A DNA stretch of 64,000 bases from Dickeya lacustris (GCF_029635795.1 NZ_CP114280.1:1116001-1180000); one strand, 5' to 3'; shown: positions 36,218 to 45,608, counted from the stretch's first letter. Made by a program: numbers and translations. Notes: a model not told the origin generated them from the letters alone.

Positions 36218-38114
36218 GACGGCACCACCTGATTTTGACGACGGAGCTGACACGCAAATTCGTGCTTGCCTAAATCCTTCCGCCCCTAGAAGTTTTTTCC
36301 TCTATGCAAGTGCTGGTTCTGGAAAAACACGTTCGTTGAAAAATGCGCTTGATACGTTTCGCACCGAGCATGGCGCGTTGTTTCGACGTTTGGGCAAGAA
36401 AATTGCGGTGATCACGTATACGAATGCGGCGGCCGATGAGATCGCTGAACGTGTTGGTGAGGATTCTTTATTTCCGATTTCGACGATCCACAGTTTTTGC
36501 TGGCGGCATATTGAAACCTACCATAGGGATATCCAAGAATGGCTTCTCAACACGCTCCCGACCAATCTTGCTGAACTACGCGAGAAGCAAGCGAAAGGGC
36601 GTGCCGGTAAAGCATCTATGGATCGCGAACGCGCGATTGCTTCAATAATGCGACGTCTTGAATGGCTCAGTGTGCCAAGACGTTTCACCTACAACCCTAA
36701 CGGCGACAATTATGGTCAGGATTCACTATCGCATACTGAGGTACTAAAGATAACGGCTTCATTCATTGAGACAAAACCATCAATGCAGGCAGTTCTTGTC
36801 AACAAATATCCTTTTCTGCTTATCGACGAGAGCCAGGATACTAATAAGGGATTACTTGAAGCATTCTTTACGCTCGCAACTACGAACAAAGGAAAATTCG
36901 GTCTGGGGTTGTTCGGTGATACCATGCAGCGGATCTTCCTTGACGGCCATCCCGAGTTGGAACGCCTCGTACCAGAGGATTGGGCGCGTCCGGTCAAACG
37001 TTTGAACCATCGCTCGCCTCAGCGTGTCATTGCGCTAGGCAACGTGTTGCGAGCACCGATTGATAGCCAAAGCCAGGTGGCGCGTGATGACAGTGAAGTT
37101 GGCTTTGTCCGTCTTTTCGTCGCACCCAATGATATTTTAGACAAACCAGAATTTGAGCTGCATGTCCGTGAGCGGATGGCAACTCTATGCAACGATTCTG
37201 ATTGGCGCAACGGAGCTGCGATCAAATCACTCACTCTAGAACACCACATGGCGGCATCAAGATGTGGTTTCCTTGACATGTTCCAAGCCTTGGATCGGGA
37301 TTCTCGTTTGTCGACAGGGCTACGAACCGGTGAGTTAGCTGGCATTAGGTTGTTCACTGAACGTGTTGCTCCACTCATCGCTGCGGCGCGTGCCGATGAC
37401 AGATTCGCGGTTATGGCCCATCTGCGAGCAACATCTCCGCTTCTTAAGCGTGTAGTCATTGCCAATAGCCCTACTCCAGAAGATCCGCTACAACCGATAC
37501 GCTCTGCTGTGGATGCGCTGCTTGCCCTCAACACTGAACAATCCAGTACTACCTTCCTCTCAGTGTTGAAATGCATTGCTGAGCACCAGTTATTCGAAAT
37601 CCCATCGGCATTGCGCCCCTTTGTCCTCGGTGATATCACAATGGAGGAGAACGAGCAGATCAACGATGATGATGAGCCAGATAGCGAAGAGGAGTCAGTT
37701 GGGCAGTCACCTTCGAGTCTAGAGGCTTGGCGAGAATTTTTAGAAACTCCGTACAACCAGACTATCCCATTCTCAGAGTATGTAAGTGATCGTGGGCCGT
37801 TCGGAACCCACCAGGGCGTGAAAGGCCTTGAGTTTGAACGTGTGCTAGTGATCCTAGATGACAGCGATGCGCGTGGGTTTTTATTTTCATATGACAAATT
37901 ATTCGAGGCCAAACCTTTATTGGATACGGACCGCAAACATCTTTCTGATGCGACGGATAGCGGAATCATACGCACGCGCCGCCTCTTGTATGTCACGTGT
38001 ACTCGCGCAAAAAAAAGCTTGGCTCTGGTCGCTTATACCGAAAATCCTGATGCTTTTATCGCTGCGGCTGTTCGTAACCACTGGTTCACTGTCGATGAGA
38101 TTGAGCGATTGTGA
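36204..38114 (+). CDS. UvrD-like helicase (GajB-like)
   Basis: 636 residues. Superfamily 1 motifs: Walker A ASAGSGKTRS (35-44), Ia TYTNAAADEI, II LLIDESQDTN (~206), III GLFGDTMQRIF (~237), V GTHQGVKGLEFERVLVI (~535), VI RRLLYVTCTRAKKSL (~592). DESQ at motif II is typical of GajB-type proteins. Its ATG lies inside the end of the nuclease gene, so the pair is translationally coupled. Longer than typical GajB (about 490-500 from memory). An acidic linker (NDDDEPDSEEES, ~490) precedes the second RecA core. Together the pair would form a Gabija-like complex. Confidence 0.88.
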   Translation: MITIETAPPDFDDGADTQIRACLNPSAPRSFFLYASAGSGKTRSLKNALDTFRTEHGALFRRLGKKIAVITYTNAAADEIAERVGEDSLFPISTIHSFCWRHIETYHRDIQEWLLNTLPTNLAELREKQAKGRAGKASMDRERAIASIMRRLEWLSVPRRFTYNPNGDNYGQDSLSHTEVLKITASFIETKPSMQAVLVNKYPFLLIDESQDTNKGLLEAFFTLATTNKGKFGLGLFGDTMQRIFLDGHPELERLVPEDWARPVKRLNHRSPQRVIALGNVLRAPIDSQSQVARDDSEVGFVRLFVAPNDILDKPEFELHVRERMATLCNDSDWRNGAAIKSLTLEHHMAASRCGFLDMFQALDRDSRLSTGLRTGELAGIRLFTERVAPLIAAARADDRFAVMAHLRATSPLLKRVVIANSPTPEDPLQPIRSAVDALLALNTEQSSTTFLSVLKCIAEHQLFEIPSALRPFVLGDITMEENEQINDDDEPDSEEESVGQSPSSLEAWREFLETPYNQTIPFSEYVSDRGPFGTHQGVKGLEFERVLVILDDSDARGFLFSYDKLFEAKPLLDTDRKHLSDATDSGIIRTRRLLYVTCTRAKKSLALVAYTENPDAFIAAAVRNHWFTVDEIERL

Positions 38115-38270
38115 TAAACAGTTTTTAGGTTGTTTATGCCGCTATACGATAGAAAGTTGGATAGCTGAAACGGAATAAAATGGTCAGTCATGAGCAATTG
38201 CGTTTGGTACGTTGCTGAGTTCTCTTTATTATAATCTATGGAATAAGATTTTGATGGAATATCAAAGCTG

Positions 38271-38867
38271 ATGAAAGTTAAAAATAAAAAAGGGTTGCGG
38301 GCACGACTCTATATAGCCGCCGTTTTCATCACGACTACTATACTTACAAGCACAAGTGATGCGGTGATGGAAGCATATCGGAATATTGTTTCCCAGAATG
38401 TTATACCTGTAATGAGCTCAGTATGGTTTCAGATTTATGGCATGTTTTATCCTCTCCCTGAACATCACGATTATCATTTTTCTGTCACATTCTATATCCC
38501 ACCTTCAGGTGGAAACGTTGGAGGAAAAGAGACGACAGGTGTCTCAATACCAGGTGAGGAGTGCCGAAAGTCAGGAGGGATGACATCCAGTGCGCCATCT
38601 GGTCTTAATTTTGAATACTGGCAAAACAATGTTATTACTGAAGTTTATTGCTCAAGTAGCAGGGTTACTGTAGCGCTTATTCCGCAAATTAGCGGGGAGA
38701 AGCAGATCATTTATGATGGTTTGTTTTACGAGGGAAAAAAGATTCCTTTTTCAGGCACTCACGGTCGATACAACGCGGGAGTGCTACAGCTTATTTCAAC
38801 AGACAGGTCAGAGCCTATTGGTGACTTGGTACCTATAAATGGATGTCAGAAGAGCGGAGCATGCTAA
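38271..38867 (+). CDS. Hypothetical protein with one N-terminal membrane segment
   Basis: 198 residues, not recognised. After a basic start (MKVKNKKGLRAR) comes one hydrophobic segment (LYIAAVFITTTILTS), a signal anchor or uncleaved signal. The remainder is extracytoplasmic-looking: FSVTFYIPPSGGNVGG, cysteines that could pair, and C-terminal GCQKSGAC. More AT-rich than the Gabija-like genes. It is 156 bp downstream of the helicase gene and on the same strand, so membership in the defence operon is possible but unsupported. Confidence 0.6.
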   Translation: MKVKNKKGLRARLYIAAVFITTTILTSTSDAVMEAYRNIVSQNVIPVMSSVWFQIYGMFYPLPEHHDYHFSVTFYIPPSGGNVGGKETTGVSIPGEECRKSGGMTSSAPSGLNFEYWQNNVITEVYCSSSRVTVALIPQISGEKQIIYDGLFYEGKKIPFSGTHGRYNAGVLQLISTDRSEPIGDLVPINGCQKSGAC

Positions 38868-39292
38868 TTTACTAACCGATCATTGGCCTCGAAACAATTA
38901 TGTTGTTTCTTTATCATTAGCAAACCAGAGAGCATATACGTAGTTCTTAAACTAAGTTCGCTGATCGCTCAAAGTGGATTTCTGTGCCTCTGCACTAGAT
39001 CAAAGATGAGGTACCATTAATCCACTAGCTATCAGGATGGTATTTATTCTGGAGTGTCAGCCGAAAGCATGGCTTACGAACAAAACGGGTGCTGAGGGAG
39101 CAATAACGTGGTAAGGGATAGAGATCCAATAATTGGGCTATGCCACGGGGAGCGCATTTAGGGCGCGCTAATGTCGGCACGGCTGTTTTCTGTCACAGCT
39201 TGAAGTTGCTACCATCATCACCGTAAATGGATGTCATGCGCTCACAGCGAGGCAGTTCGTAACGAAGAAATAGGGAGTACAACGCTAAAGCT
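38868..39292. other. Intergenic, no gene seen
   Basis: 425 bp on the upstream side of the HTH/nuclease gene. No open frame with a start and ribosome site; AGGGAG about 17 bases before the next ATG is the only clear signal. Confidence 0.4.
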
Positions 39293-40684
39293 ATGTCTGA
39301 AACCTCCACCAAAAACTTTCCTGCGCGCCACGGAGCTCCGTGGAGTAAAGAAGAGTTTCAGCAACTGATCCTGGCAATAGAGCAGGGTCTCACGTTAAAT
39401 GAGCTCACCGAACGTCATCAGCGTACGTCTGGAGGGATACATGGCGCGATTAAGCGTTTGCTCCCCTCCGAATTTTGCCAGAACAACAATGTTGGTTCAG
39501 CGAGTGATCTGGCGCGCTATTTCAACGAAACACAAAGTCAAGAACGGGCATGTCTTATCAATGCCCTGTGTCCGTCTGCTGCCGCTGAAAAAAAAACGGA
39601 GAAAAAACAGGACACAGGGGGGGGCGAGCACGCCGCTTTGTCATGTCCCGTGGTGTCGGGAGCGAGCGGTAAAACACCAGATGAAAAGCAAATAACAGAT
39701 TTCGTCCCCAGTACGGAATTTCTGGATTATGTAGCCAGTGAGTCTGATGTCATCATGCTGGTCAGTGCTGCTGTGGAGAGTTTATCTAAGGAACGCGATC
39801 GGGATATTCTTCTCATGCGTCTCGGCACGGATGAGCATCCTCATACACTCGCTGAGATCGCTGCCAAATGCGGCGTTTCCCGTGAAAGAGTGAGACAACT
39901 TCAGGAACGAGCCTTCAAGCGGCTAGCGGGTAAGTCTCGCTATGAGGGAACCCCCGGTGCTGCCCTTAAAAAGCTCATTAACGCAGTCAGCAATTCCTCG
40001 TATGAAATCGCGATATGGGTACATCGTATCGTTCACCGTGATTTTATGACGTCATCCGGACTGGCCGCGAAGTTTATTCTCTGCACTGCGGGTATTCAGA
40101 AGGTTAAGAGAGAGGAAATCGTGGGATTCTTCTCCGATATTTCACTGCTACAAAAGGCAAAGTTGGCAAAGTTACGCGAGCTGGACCGGAGTCGGGCTGC
40201 GAAAGAGAGAGTTGAATCTGAGCTCAGCGGCTGGTTAAACCATACAGACTGGCCCACAGTCATCGCTCCGCCGCCGCCAGCAGCACAGCTCTCTTCGCAG
40301 CGAATAGTCAATGATTCGGATATCGCCGGCCATTTTTACTCACAGAAGCTCGCACGCACCGTCCAGTACGAGTCCGGACTTGAACTCAATATCATGACGC
40401 AGTTGGAGCGTAGCGATCAGGTTTCCTTTTATCAGGAACAACCCGTTGCTATATCGTACAGTTTTAAAGACAAACTCCGAAAGTACTATCCAGACCTGCT
40501 CGTTGCGACCGTTGATGGTCGGTGCCTCCTTGTTGAAGTTAAGCCTACCGACAGCATGGCCTTAAGCATCAACCGTGCAAAAGCCAATGCGGGTCGGGCA
40601 TGGGCGCACGCGCGAGGGTGGGGATGGTTGGTTGTAAGCGATCGACACACGTTACAGCAACTTGAAGAACACGTCATCCGGTAA
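39293..40684 (+). CDS. Sigma-region-4-like HTH fused to TnsA-like PD-(D/E)XK nuclease
   Basis: 463 residues as read. Three parts: (1) residues 14-58, a Myb/SANT-like or resolvase-like HTH (PWSKEEFQQLI ... RTSGGIHGAIKRLL); (2) residues 150-215, a sigma-70 region-4-type HTH (TLAEIAAKCGVSRERVRQLQ); (3) residues 352-455, a TnsA_N-like endonuclease with Glu360/364 in YESGLEL, Asp401 in YYPDLL and Glu415-x-Lys417 in LLVEVKP. A Pro/Ala hinge (IAPPPPAAQ) separates 2 and 3. The stop TAA is the third to fifth base of the IS copy inserted here, so the natural C-terminus is probably lost, though the nuclease core is complete. Possible roles: site-specific DNA cleavage in a defence or transposition module (inference). 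No TnsB/TnsC is nearby. Confidence 0.78.
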   Translation: MSETSTKNFPARHGAPWSKEEFQQLILAIEQGLTLNELTERHQRTSGGIHGAIKRLLPSEFCQNNNVGSASDLARYFNETQSQERACLINALCPSAAAEKKTEKKQDTGGGEHAALSCPVVSGASGKTPDEKQITDFVPSTEFLDYVASESDVIMLVSAAVESLSKERDRDILLMRLGTDEHPHTLAEIAAKCGVSRERVRQLQERAFKRLAGKSRYEGTPGAALKKLINAVSNSSYEIAIWVHRIVHRDFMTSSGLAAKFILCTAGIQKVKREEIVGFFSDISLLQKAKLAKLRELDRSRAAKERVESELSGWLNHTDWPTVIAPPPPAAQLSSQRIVNDSDIAGHFYSQKLARTVQYESGLELNIMTQLERSDQVSFYQEQPVAISYSFKDKLRKYYPDLLVATVDGRCLLVEVKPTDSMALSINRAKANAGRAWAHARGWGWLVVSDRHTLQQLEEHVIR

Positions 40685-40695
40685 TCCCCCCATTT

Positions 40696-41385
40696 TTAAC
40701 CGGGCAGATAAGTAGAATCAGATAAGCGCTGAATATGCTGCATTGGTGTGAAGCCATTCAGTGCCATATTCGGTCGTTCGTGATTATAGAACCATTGCCA
40801 TTGTGTGGCGTATTCCTGTAACTCACTCAGCGAATAAAACAGATAGTGCCCCAGCCAGTCATAACGCACTGTCCGGTTATAACGCTCAATATACGCATTC
40901 TGTTGTGGCTTCCCCGGCTGAATAAAATTGAGGATGATATTTTGTCGTTCAGCCCATACTATCAGAGTGTTACCTGCATATTCTGGTCCGTTGTCACATC
41001 GAATCGATGCCGGTTTCCCTTTCCATTCAATCAGTTGTTCGAGAGTTCTGACTACCCGACTGGCCGGAAGGGAAAAATCGACCTCTATTGCCAGGGCCTC
41101 GCGATTGAAATCATCAATAATATTCAGCAGACGAACGGAGCGACCATCTGACAACTGATCATGCATAAAATCCATTGACCAACTCTCGTTACTGCCAGTG
41201 GGGACCCTCAGTGGTTCCGGCTTTTCACGTTTCAACCGTTTTTTAGGTTTTATCCGCATATTCAGCGACAGTTCGCAGTAAATCCGGTAAATTCTCTTGT
41301 GGTTCCAGACAAAGCCTTTCACGTTGCGCAGATACAGGTAACACAGGCCGAAGCCCCAGTTTCGCTGGCTGTCCGTGATGCGCAC
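40696..41385 (-). CDS. IS3-family transposase OrfB, copy 2
   Basis: Same DDE-domain protein as in copy 1 ([24 protein letters not shown]). Shares with copy 1 the apparent missing G upstream (GGGG run near 41488), which closes the frame with TGA before the expected OrfA junction. The shared lesion shows that both copies descend from the same form. Confidence 0.87.
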   Translation of the reverse strand: MRITDSQRNWGFGLCYLYLRNVKGFVWNHKRIYRIYCELSLNMRIKPKKRLKREKPEPLRVPTGSNESWSMDFMHDQLSDGRSVRLLNIIDDFNREALAIEVDFSLPASRVVRTLEQLIEWKGKPASIRCDNGPEYAGNTLIVWAERQNIILNFIQPGKPQQNAYIERYNRTVRYDWLGHYLFYSLSELQEYATQWQWFYNHERPNMALNGFTPMQHIQRLSDSTYLPG

Positions 41386-41536
41386 CAGCCAGTCAGCAAT
41401 CCGTTGATTTTCCTGACTCAGTAAGCGCCTGTATCGGTAGCAACATTCGCTGACGACAAAGAGCTGACAGGCCAGACGGATACTGATCCCCGGTGTTCAA
41501 CTGCATGCAGAGCCATCTGCTTCCGGTCTGATGGCT

Positions 41537-41803
41537 TCACCACTTTTTTGCCATCGCTTCCTGAATAATTTCGGCCTTCAGACGCTCTTCAGCATACATT
41601 TTTTTTAGTCGGCGATTTTCTTCTTCAAGCTCTTTCAGTCGGCTCATCAGTGCAGCATCCATCCCGCCAAACTTTGAGCGCCATTTATAAAAACTGGCAC
41701 TGCTGATGCCATGCTCCCGGCACAGTTCAGGAACCGGCGTACCCGCCTCAGCCTGTTTGAGAATGGTGATGATCTGACTGTCAGTAAAACGTGATCGTTT
41801 CAT
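41537..41803 (-). CDS. IS3-family transposase OrfA, copy 2
   Basis: 88 residues, identical to copy 1 up to MAKK and then W and stop. The A6G run (AAAAAAG) just before the end is a slippery site for the -1 shift that IS3 elements use to make OrfAB. HTH and coiled coil as in copy 1. Confidence 0.9.
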   Translation of the reverse strand: MKRSRFTDSQIITILKQAEAGTPVPELCREHGISSASFYKWRSKFGGMDAALMSRLKELEEENRRLKKMYAEERLKAEIIQEAMAKKW

Positions 41804-41841
41804 AGAAATCCCCCTGCATTCAGGTTAGGAGAAAATTCTAC

Positions 41842-42489
41842 TTATGCATGCACTGGTTTTTCGGGGGGATTACCAGGGTAGTGCGTAGCTTTGGGCGGGG
41901 GAAGAGCGCTTGCCAATTCTGACGCTGGGTTGTTTTCCGCTCTGCCAGTGACAATGGCGTAGCGAAACACCTGATTACAGGCTTGGCGGATTTTACGCAA
42001 CTTGTCGAGTACACCGCGTTTTTCCAGTTTGCGCAGTGTGGTTAGCATCTCCAGCGGTTTAACCTCAGCAACAGGGCGTTTACCGATATCAGGGAAGATG
42101 TCATTCTCAAAGGCTTCCATCAGGTCTTCTGCGTAGCCTTTCGACCAGTTTGGGCGCTTATATTCGTGCCATTCGAGAGCAATTGCTTTGAAGGTGTTAT
42201 CAATATTGATTTTCTTTGCCTGTCTTTCGACCTGCTTTTGTTCACTAGGATCGCCACCTGATGCGATGATTTTTCGAGCCTCTTCCCGTTTTAGTCTCGC
42301 TTCTGCCAGCGAGATATCGGGATAAACGCCGATAGATAATTTTTTCTCTTTTCCTGCAACTCGGTACTTCAAACGCCAATATTTGGCTCCATTCGGCTTT
42401 ATCAGAAGATAAAGACCTGCGCCGTCAGTAAGTTTGTATTCTTTATCTTGTGGCTTGGCGGTTTCTATCTGTCGGGCATTAAGTGGCAT
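41842..42489 (-). pseudogene. P4-type tyrosine integrase, 3' truncated by the IS
   Basis: Start MPLNARQIETAKPQDKEYKL and the arm-binding and core-binding domains are intact (YWRLKYRVAGKEKKLSIGVYP, LSLAEARLKR-type, KLRKIRQACNQVFRYAIVTG). The integrase sequence stops at ALPPPKATHYP (41875), where IS sequence begins; the last few residues are read from the IS. The whole catalytic domain (Arg, HxxR, Tyr) is missing, about 190-200 residues, so the island cannot integrate or excise by its own enzyme. It lies next to its tRNA target in the usual orientation. Confidence 0.92.
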
Positions 42490-42666
42490 GGTGGGGGCCC
42501 CTAATAGTCATTGAACAAGAAGAGCCCCCATAGAGGCCCCCAACATCGACTTGATTTCCAGTATGCTGGGTTGACCTCAGTGGAGCTCAGCGACAGAAAA
42601 TCCTAGTGGTATCAATGAATATAACGGGGTTTTGTTGAATTCGGTAGAGTCTGGGAGAAGTTAAGA
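42490..42666. other. Proximal attachment region between integrase and tRNA
   Basis: Matches 23789-23905 with scattered changes (TAATAGTCATTGAACAAGAA, GGTTGACCTC, CAGCGACAGAAAATCCT). Probable integrase arm sites and promoter. Confidence 0.6.
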
Positions 42667-42743
42667 TGGTACGCCCTACAGGATTCGAACCTGTGACCTA
42701 CGGCTTAGAAGGCCGTTGCTCTATCCAACTGAGCTAAGGGCGC
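42667..42743 (-). tRNA. argU: tRNA-Arg (anticodon TCT)
   Basis: 77 nt including an encoded CCA. Acceptor stem GCGCCCT with AGGGCGT, D-arm AGCTCAGTTGGATAGAGC, anticodon loop CTTCTAA (TCT), T-arm CAGGTTCGAATCCTG. Close to E. coli argU, a classical island insertion site. The T-arm to acceptor sequence at 42674-42689 is repeated at 23910-23925. Confidence 0.97.
42674..42689 (+). repeat. Attachment-site repeat (tRNA end of the island)
   Basis: CCCTACAGGATTCGAA within the tRNA 3' half, identical to 23910-23925. The 18.7 kb between them is the inferred island. Confidence 0.8.
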
Positions 42744-43121
42744 GTTGATAGCAAACGCAGAAGAAACACGCTGTAAAGCAGATTGATACAGCAACACAGT
42801 CGTGTGCGCTGGATTATACCGGTCATCCTTTTTGAGTCAATGAATTGGCGTGGGATTCGTGTCAGTCGGCGAATCCCTGAACAGTCTTTTCTGTCTTTTC
42901 TCGTCGCAGTGAAATAATCGATATTTGGGAAGTGGATTCCTATATTGAGCGATTCAGTCAATAGTGTTTGAATTTCGCCCCCGTAGGTGAGTAAGTTATT
43001 CGCCACTGGGTCTATGGTCGAGAAAACGGTTCTTGATTTGGCGCTTTTATCGTCGTGTGGCGTGGTGGTGTTGAGAGATAAACTGTGGCTGGCAGCCGTA
43101 TAAAAAGGTATGTGGAGCGTT

Positions 43122-45563
43122 ATGCATAAAGGGTTATTGAAGTCTTATGGCTGGCTATGGCTGATAGCGTTACTGGTTTTTAGCCCATTGGGGATTGCGG
43201 CAACCGATCCTGAACCAGAAGGGCAGGAGCAGGCGGCAGAAAAAGTCAATGTCGATGCTGAACTGGTTAAATTGCAAAAACAGCTTGATGCTATTAAGCA
43301 GCAAGTTTCAGGTACAACAGCAGATGCAAAGCTGAATGCGCTGAATGATACGACGCGAGAGTTGGTTGCCAATGCGGATAAACTCGCAGGGGTAATGACG
43401 CCAATGCGGGCTCAACTGCAGGCTCAACTGGATGTATTGGGGCCTGCGCCCCTGCCTCAGGCTGCGGTGAGTGAAACCGCCGAGGTGACGCGTAAGCGCA
43501 CGACGCTGAATCAACAAAAGCAGAAGCTGGATGCGCAATTAAATCAGGTGCAGTCGATTAAAAACGGGGCGGAAAATCTGTCGACACAGATTCTGGCCCT
43601 GCGTCGTAACGCATTAAAAAATCAGTTGGCACTCAACTCCGGTAGTATCCTCAGCGGCCGCTTTTGGTCTCCTATACTGAAAACAACGGCGGAGGATATA
43701 CAGCGGCTGACTGATTTAAGAGATGACCTCAAAGAGTCATTCTGGGCGGCCTGGCAAGCAGAATGGCGTTATGGTTCGGCATTTTTTTTACTGTTGGCGA
43801 CAGCGCTGAGTGTGATTGGTCGGCGTTTGCTGGAGAAGTATCTGGCCTGGGCCGGTATTCATCTGTTGCCTGAAGGACGATTACGGCGCAGTTTTCTGGC
43901 TATTGCTGTGGTGTTTTCCACGGTATTGATGGTGGGGGGCGCTGCGTTATTGGTTGACTATGTCTTTACCCGTCATGGCGATGCCAGCGATCGCGCTGCT
44001 GCTTTTATGGATAGCCTGGTGCGGTTGGTCGTGTTCTGTTCCATGATATCGGGGCTCAGTCGAGCTTTTCTTTCCAATAAGCGGCCTTCGTGGCGGTTGC
44101 CTGCCATTGCCAACCCGGTCGCTCAGGCGCTGGAGCCTTTTGCGCTTATCGCGACCAGTTTTTTATTTGTCTTTGGCGTCCTCGAGCAGATCAACACCAC
44201 CAGCGGAATTTCCGTGGGTGTCACCATCGTTGGTAATGGTTTGTCGTCTTTGTTTCTGATGCTGACTTCTGGTGCGATTGCACTGCGCAGTAACCAGATT
44301 AGAAAGCGAATGGTAGACGCAGGAGAAACACCGGAAGCGCGTTCAACGCTATCTGGTGTTATTCATTTAGCCGTATTGCTGACGACATTTGCCGTACTGG
44401 TGTCGTTATTGATTGGTTATATTTCGCTGGCCCGCTTCCTGACTTATGAGTTGATTTGGGTAGGGATGGTCATTTCGTTACTGTATTTATCAACGATTTT
44501 TGTTGAAGACGTGAGCGAAAGTTTATTTTCCCCGGCGTTTGCCAGCGGCAGGCAAATTAAGCGCACACTAAATTTGGATGATCGTCATCTTGATCAGGCG
44601 GCAGCTATTCTGTCTGCGGTCTTGAAGGTGTTGTTAGTCCTGATGTCGATTGTTTCCTTACTGAATGGCGCGTTTGGCTCGACAACTCCGGTCGAATTGG
44701 TGCAAAAAGCCGTTGAGATATGGGGAGGCAAGGGGCTTGAGTCTCTGAGTATTGTTCCCTCGCATTTAGTGAATGCGGTGATTTTGCTTGGCGTTGGTAT
44801 TTACAGTTTACGAGTCTCCCGGCGTTGGCTTGAACACGAGTTCTTGCCTAAAACCACGCTGGAAGCAGGGATAAAAGCCTCGTTGGTGACGCTGTTTTCC
44901 AATATCGGTTATATCCTGATTATTTTATTGACGCTTGCCACCCTGGGCATTGAGTGGAGCAAACTGGCCTGGATTGTTAGTGCGTTATCGGTAGGTATTG
45001 GTTTTGGCTTGCAGGAAATCGTGAAGAATTTTATTTCCGGCTTGATTTTGCTCACTGAACGCCCGGTAAAAGTGGGTGATTTGGTGAATATCAGTGGAGT
45101 AGAAGGCGATATTCGGCGTATTAATGTTCGTGCGACAGAAATTCAACTGGGAGACCGATCTACGGTTATCGTTCCTAATTCTCAGTTTATCTCACAAAAC
45201 GTACGCAATATTACTATGGGGAATCCTCATGGCGTGGCGACATTAGCATTAACCTTTCCTTTAGATATTGACCCGGAAAAAGTCAAAGGCATTCTGCTCA
45301 CGGCTTATCATGAGCATGAAAAAATACTGGAGACGCCGGCACCGTCAGTGATGTTTAGCCAGTTAACACCAAACGGCATGGTGTTAAGTGTGACGGGATA
45401 TGTTACTAGCCCGCGAATGGTGTCATCAGCGAAGAGTGACCTGTTGTTTGACATTATTAAACGTTTAAGAGGGGAGAGTATCCCTCTGGCTGTGCCACAA
45501 AAAATGGTATTGGAAAGTAATGTTGATATAGCGGCGCTGCAAGCGGATGTGTCGCGTTCCTAA
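43122..45563 (+). CDS. DUF3772-containing MscS-family mechanosensitive channel
   Basis: About 813 residues; GGAG precedes this ATG (the ATG four codons earlier has only a one-base spacer). Signal peptide ending GIAA; then a periplasmic coiled-coil region rich in Gln/Leu (~20-190, DUF3772-type); about ten membrane helices; and the MscS pore and cytoplasmic domain (WSKLAWIVSALSVGIGFGLQEIVKNFISGLILLTERPVKVGD, then TVIVPNSQFISQNVRN). Releases solutes on hypo-osmotic shock from the inner membrane. Gene names for this large paralogue vary, so none given. Confidence 0.92.
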   Translation: MHKGLLKSYGWLWLIALLVFSPLGIAATDPEPEGQEQAAEKVNVDAELVKLQKQLDAIKQQVSGTTADAKLNALNDTTRELVANADKLAGVMTPMRAQLQAQLDVLGPAPLPQAAVSETAEVTRKRTTLNQQKQKLDAQLNQVQSIKNGAENLSTQILALRRNALKNQLALNSGSILSGRFWSPILKTTAEDIQRLTDLRDDLKESFWAAWQAEWRYGSAFFLLLATALSVIGRRLLEKYLAWAGIHLLPEGRLRRSFLAIAVVFSTVLMVGGAALLVDYVFTRHGDASDRAAAFMDSLVRLVVFCSMISGLSRAFLSNKRPSWRLPAIANPVAQALEPFALIATSFLFVFGVLEQINTTSGISVGVTIVGNGLSSLFLMLTSGAIALRSNQIRKRMVDAGETPEARSTLSGVIHLAVLLTTFAVLVSLLIGYISLARFLTYELIWVGMVISLLYLSTIFVEDVSESLFSPAFASGRQIKRTLNLDDRHLDQAAAILSAVLKVLLVLMSIVSLLNGAFGSTTPVELVQKAVEIWGGKGLESLSIVPSHLVNAVILLGVGIYSLRVSRRWLEHEFLPKTTLEAGIKASLVTLFSNIGYILIILLTLATLGIEWSKLAWIVSALSVGIGFGLQEIVKNFISGLILLTERPVKVGDLVNISGVEGDIRRINVRATEIQLGDRSTVIVPNSQFISQNVRNITMGNPHGVATLALTFPLDIDPEKVKGILLTAYHEHEKILETPAPSVMFSQLTPNGMVLSVTGYVTSPRMVSSAKSDLLFDIIKRLRGESIPLAVPQKMVLESNVDIAALQADVSRS

Positions 45564-45584
45564 TGGGAGTCTGCCCGGGCTGTC

Positions 45585-45608
45585 AACCCCGCAGAGCGTG
45601 GCGGGGTT
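45585..45608. terminator. Hairpin between converging genes
   Basis: Perfect 8-bp stem AACCCCGC/GCGGGGTT, 8-base loop, weak T tail; lies between the channel gene and the convergent transaminase gene. Confidence 0.5.

Larger units (their letters stand above)
40680..41874 (-). mobile_element. IS3-family insertion sequence (IS407-like group), copy 2
   Basis: 1195 bp, the same inverted repeats as copy 1 and nearly identical sequence. It differs by one A in the frameshift run and a few bases beside it (GGCTTCACCAC against GGATTCAAAAC). Left flank is the nuclease gene, right flank the integrase gene. There is no target duplication (ATCC against AGGG), which suggests a deletion or recombination at one edge. 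Confidence 0.9.

Noticed and set aside
41537..41803. Treating the integrase frame to 41842 as an intact short integrase
   Set aside because: The last codons are IS sequence and the catalytic domain is absent.
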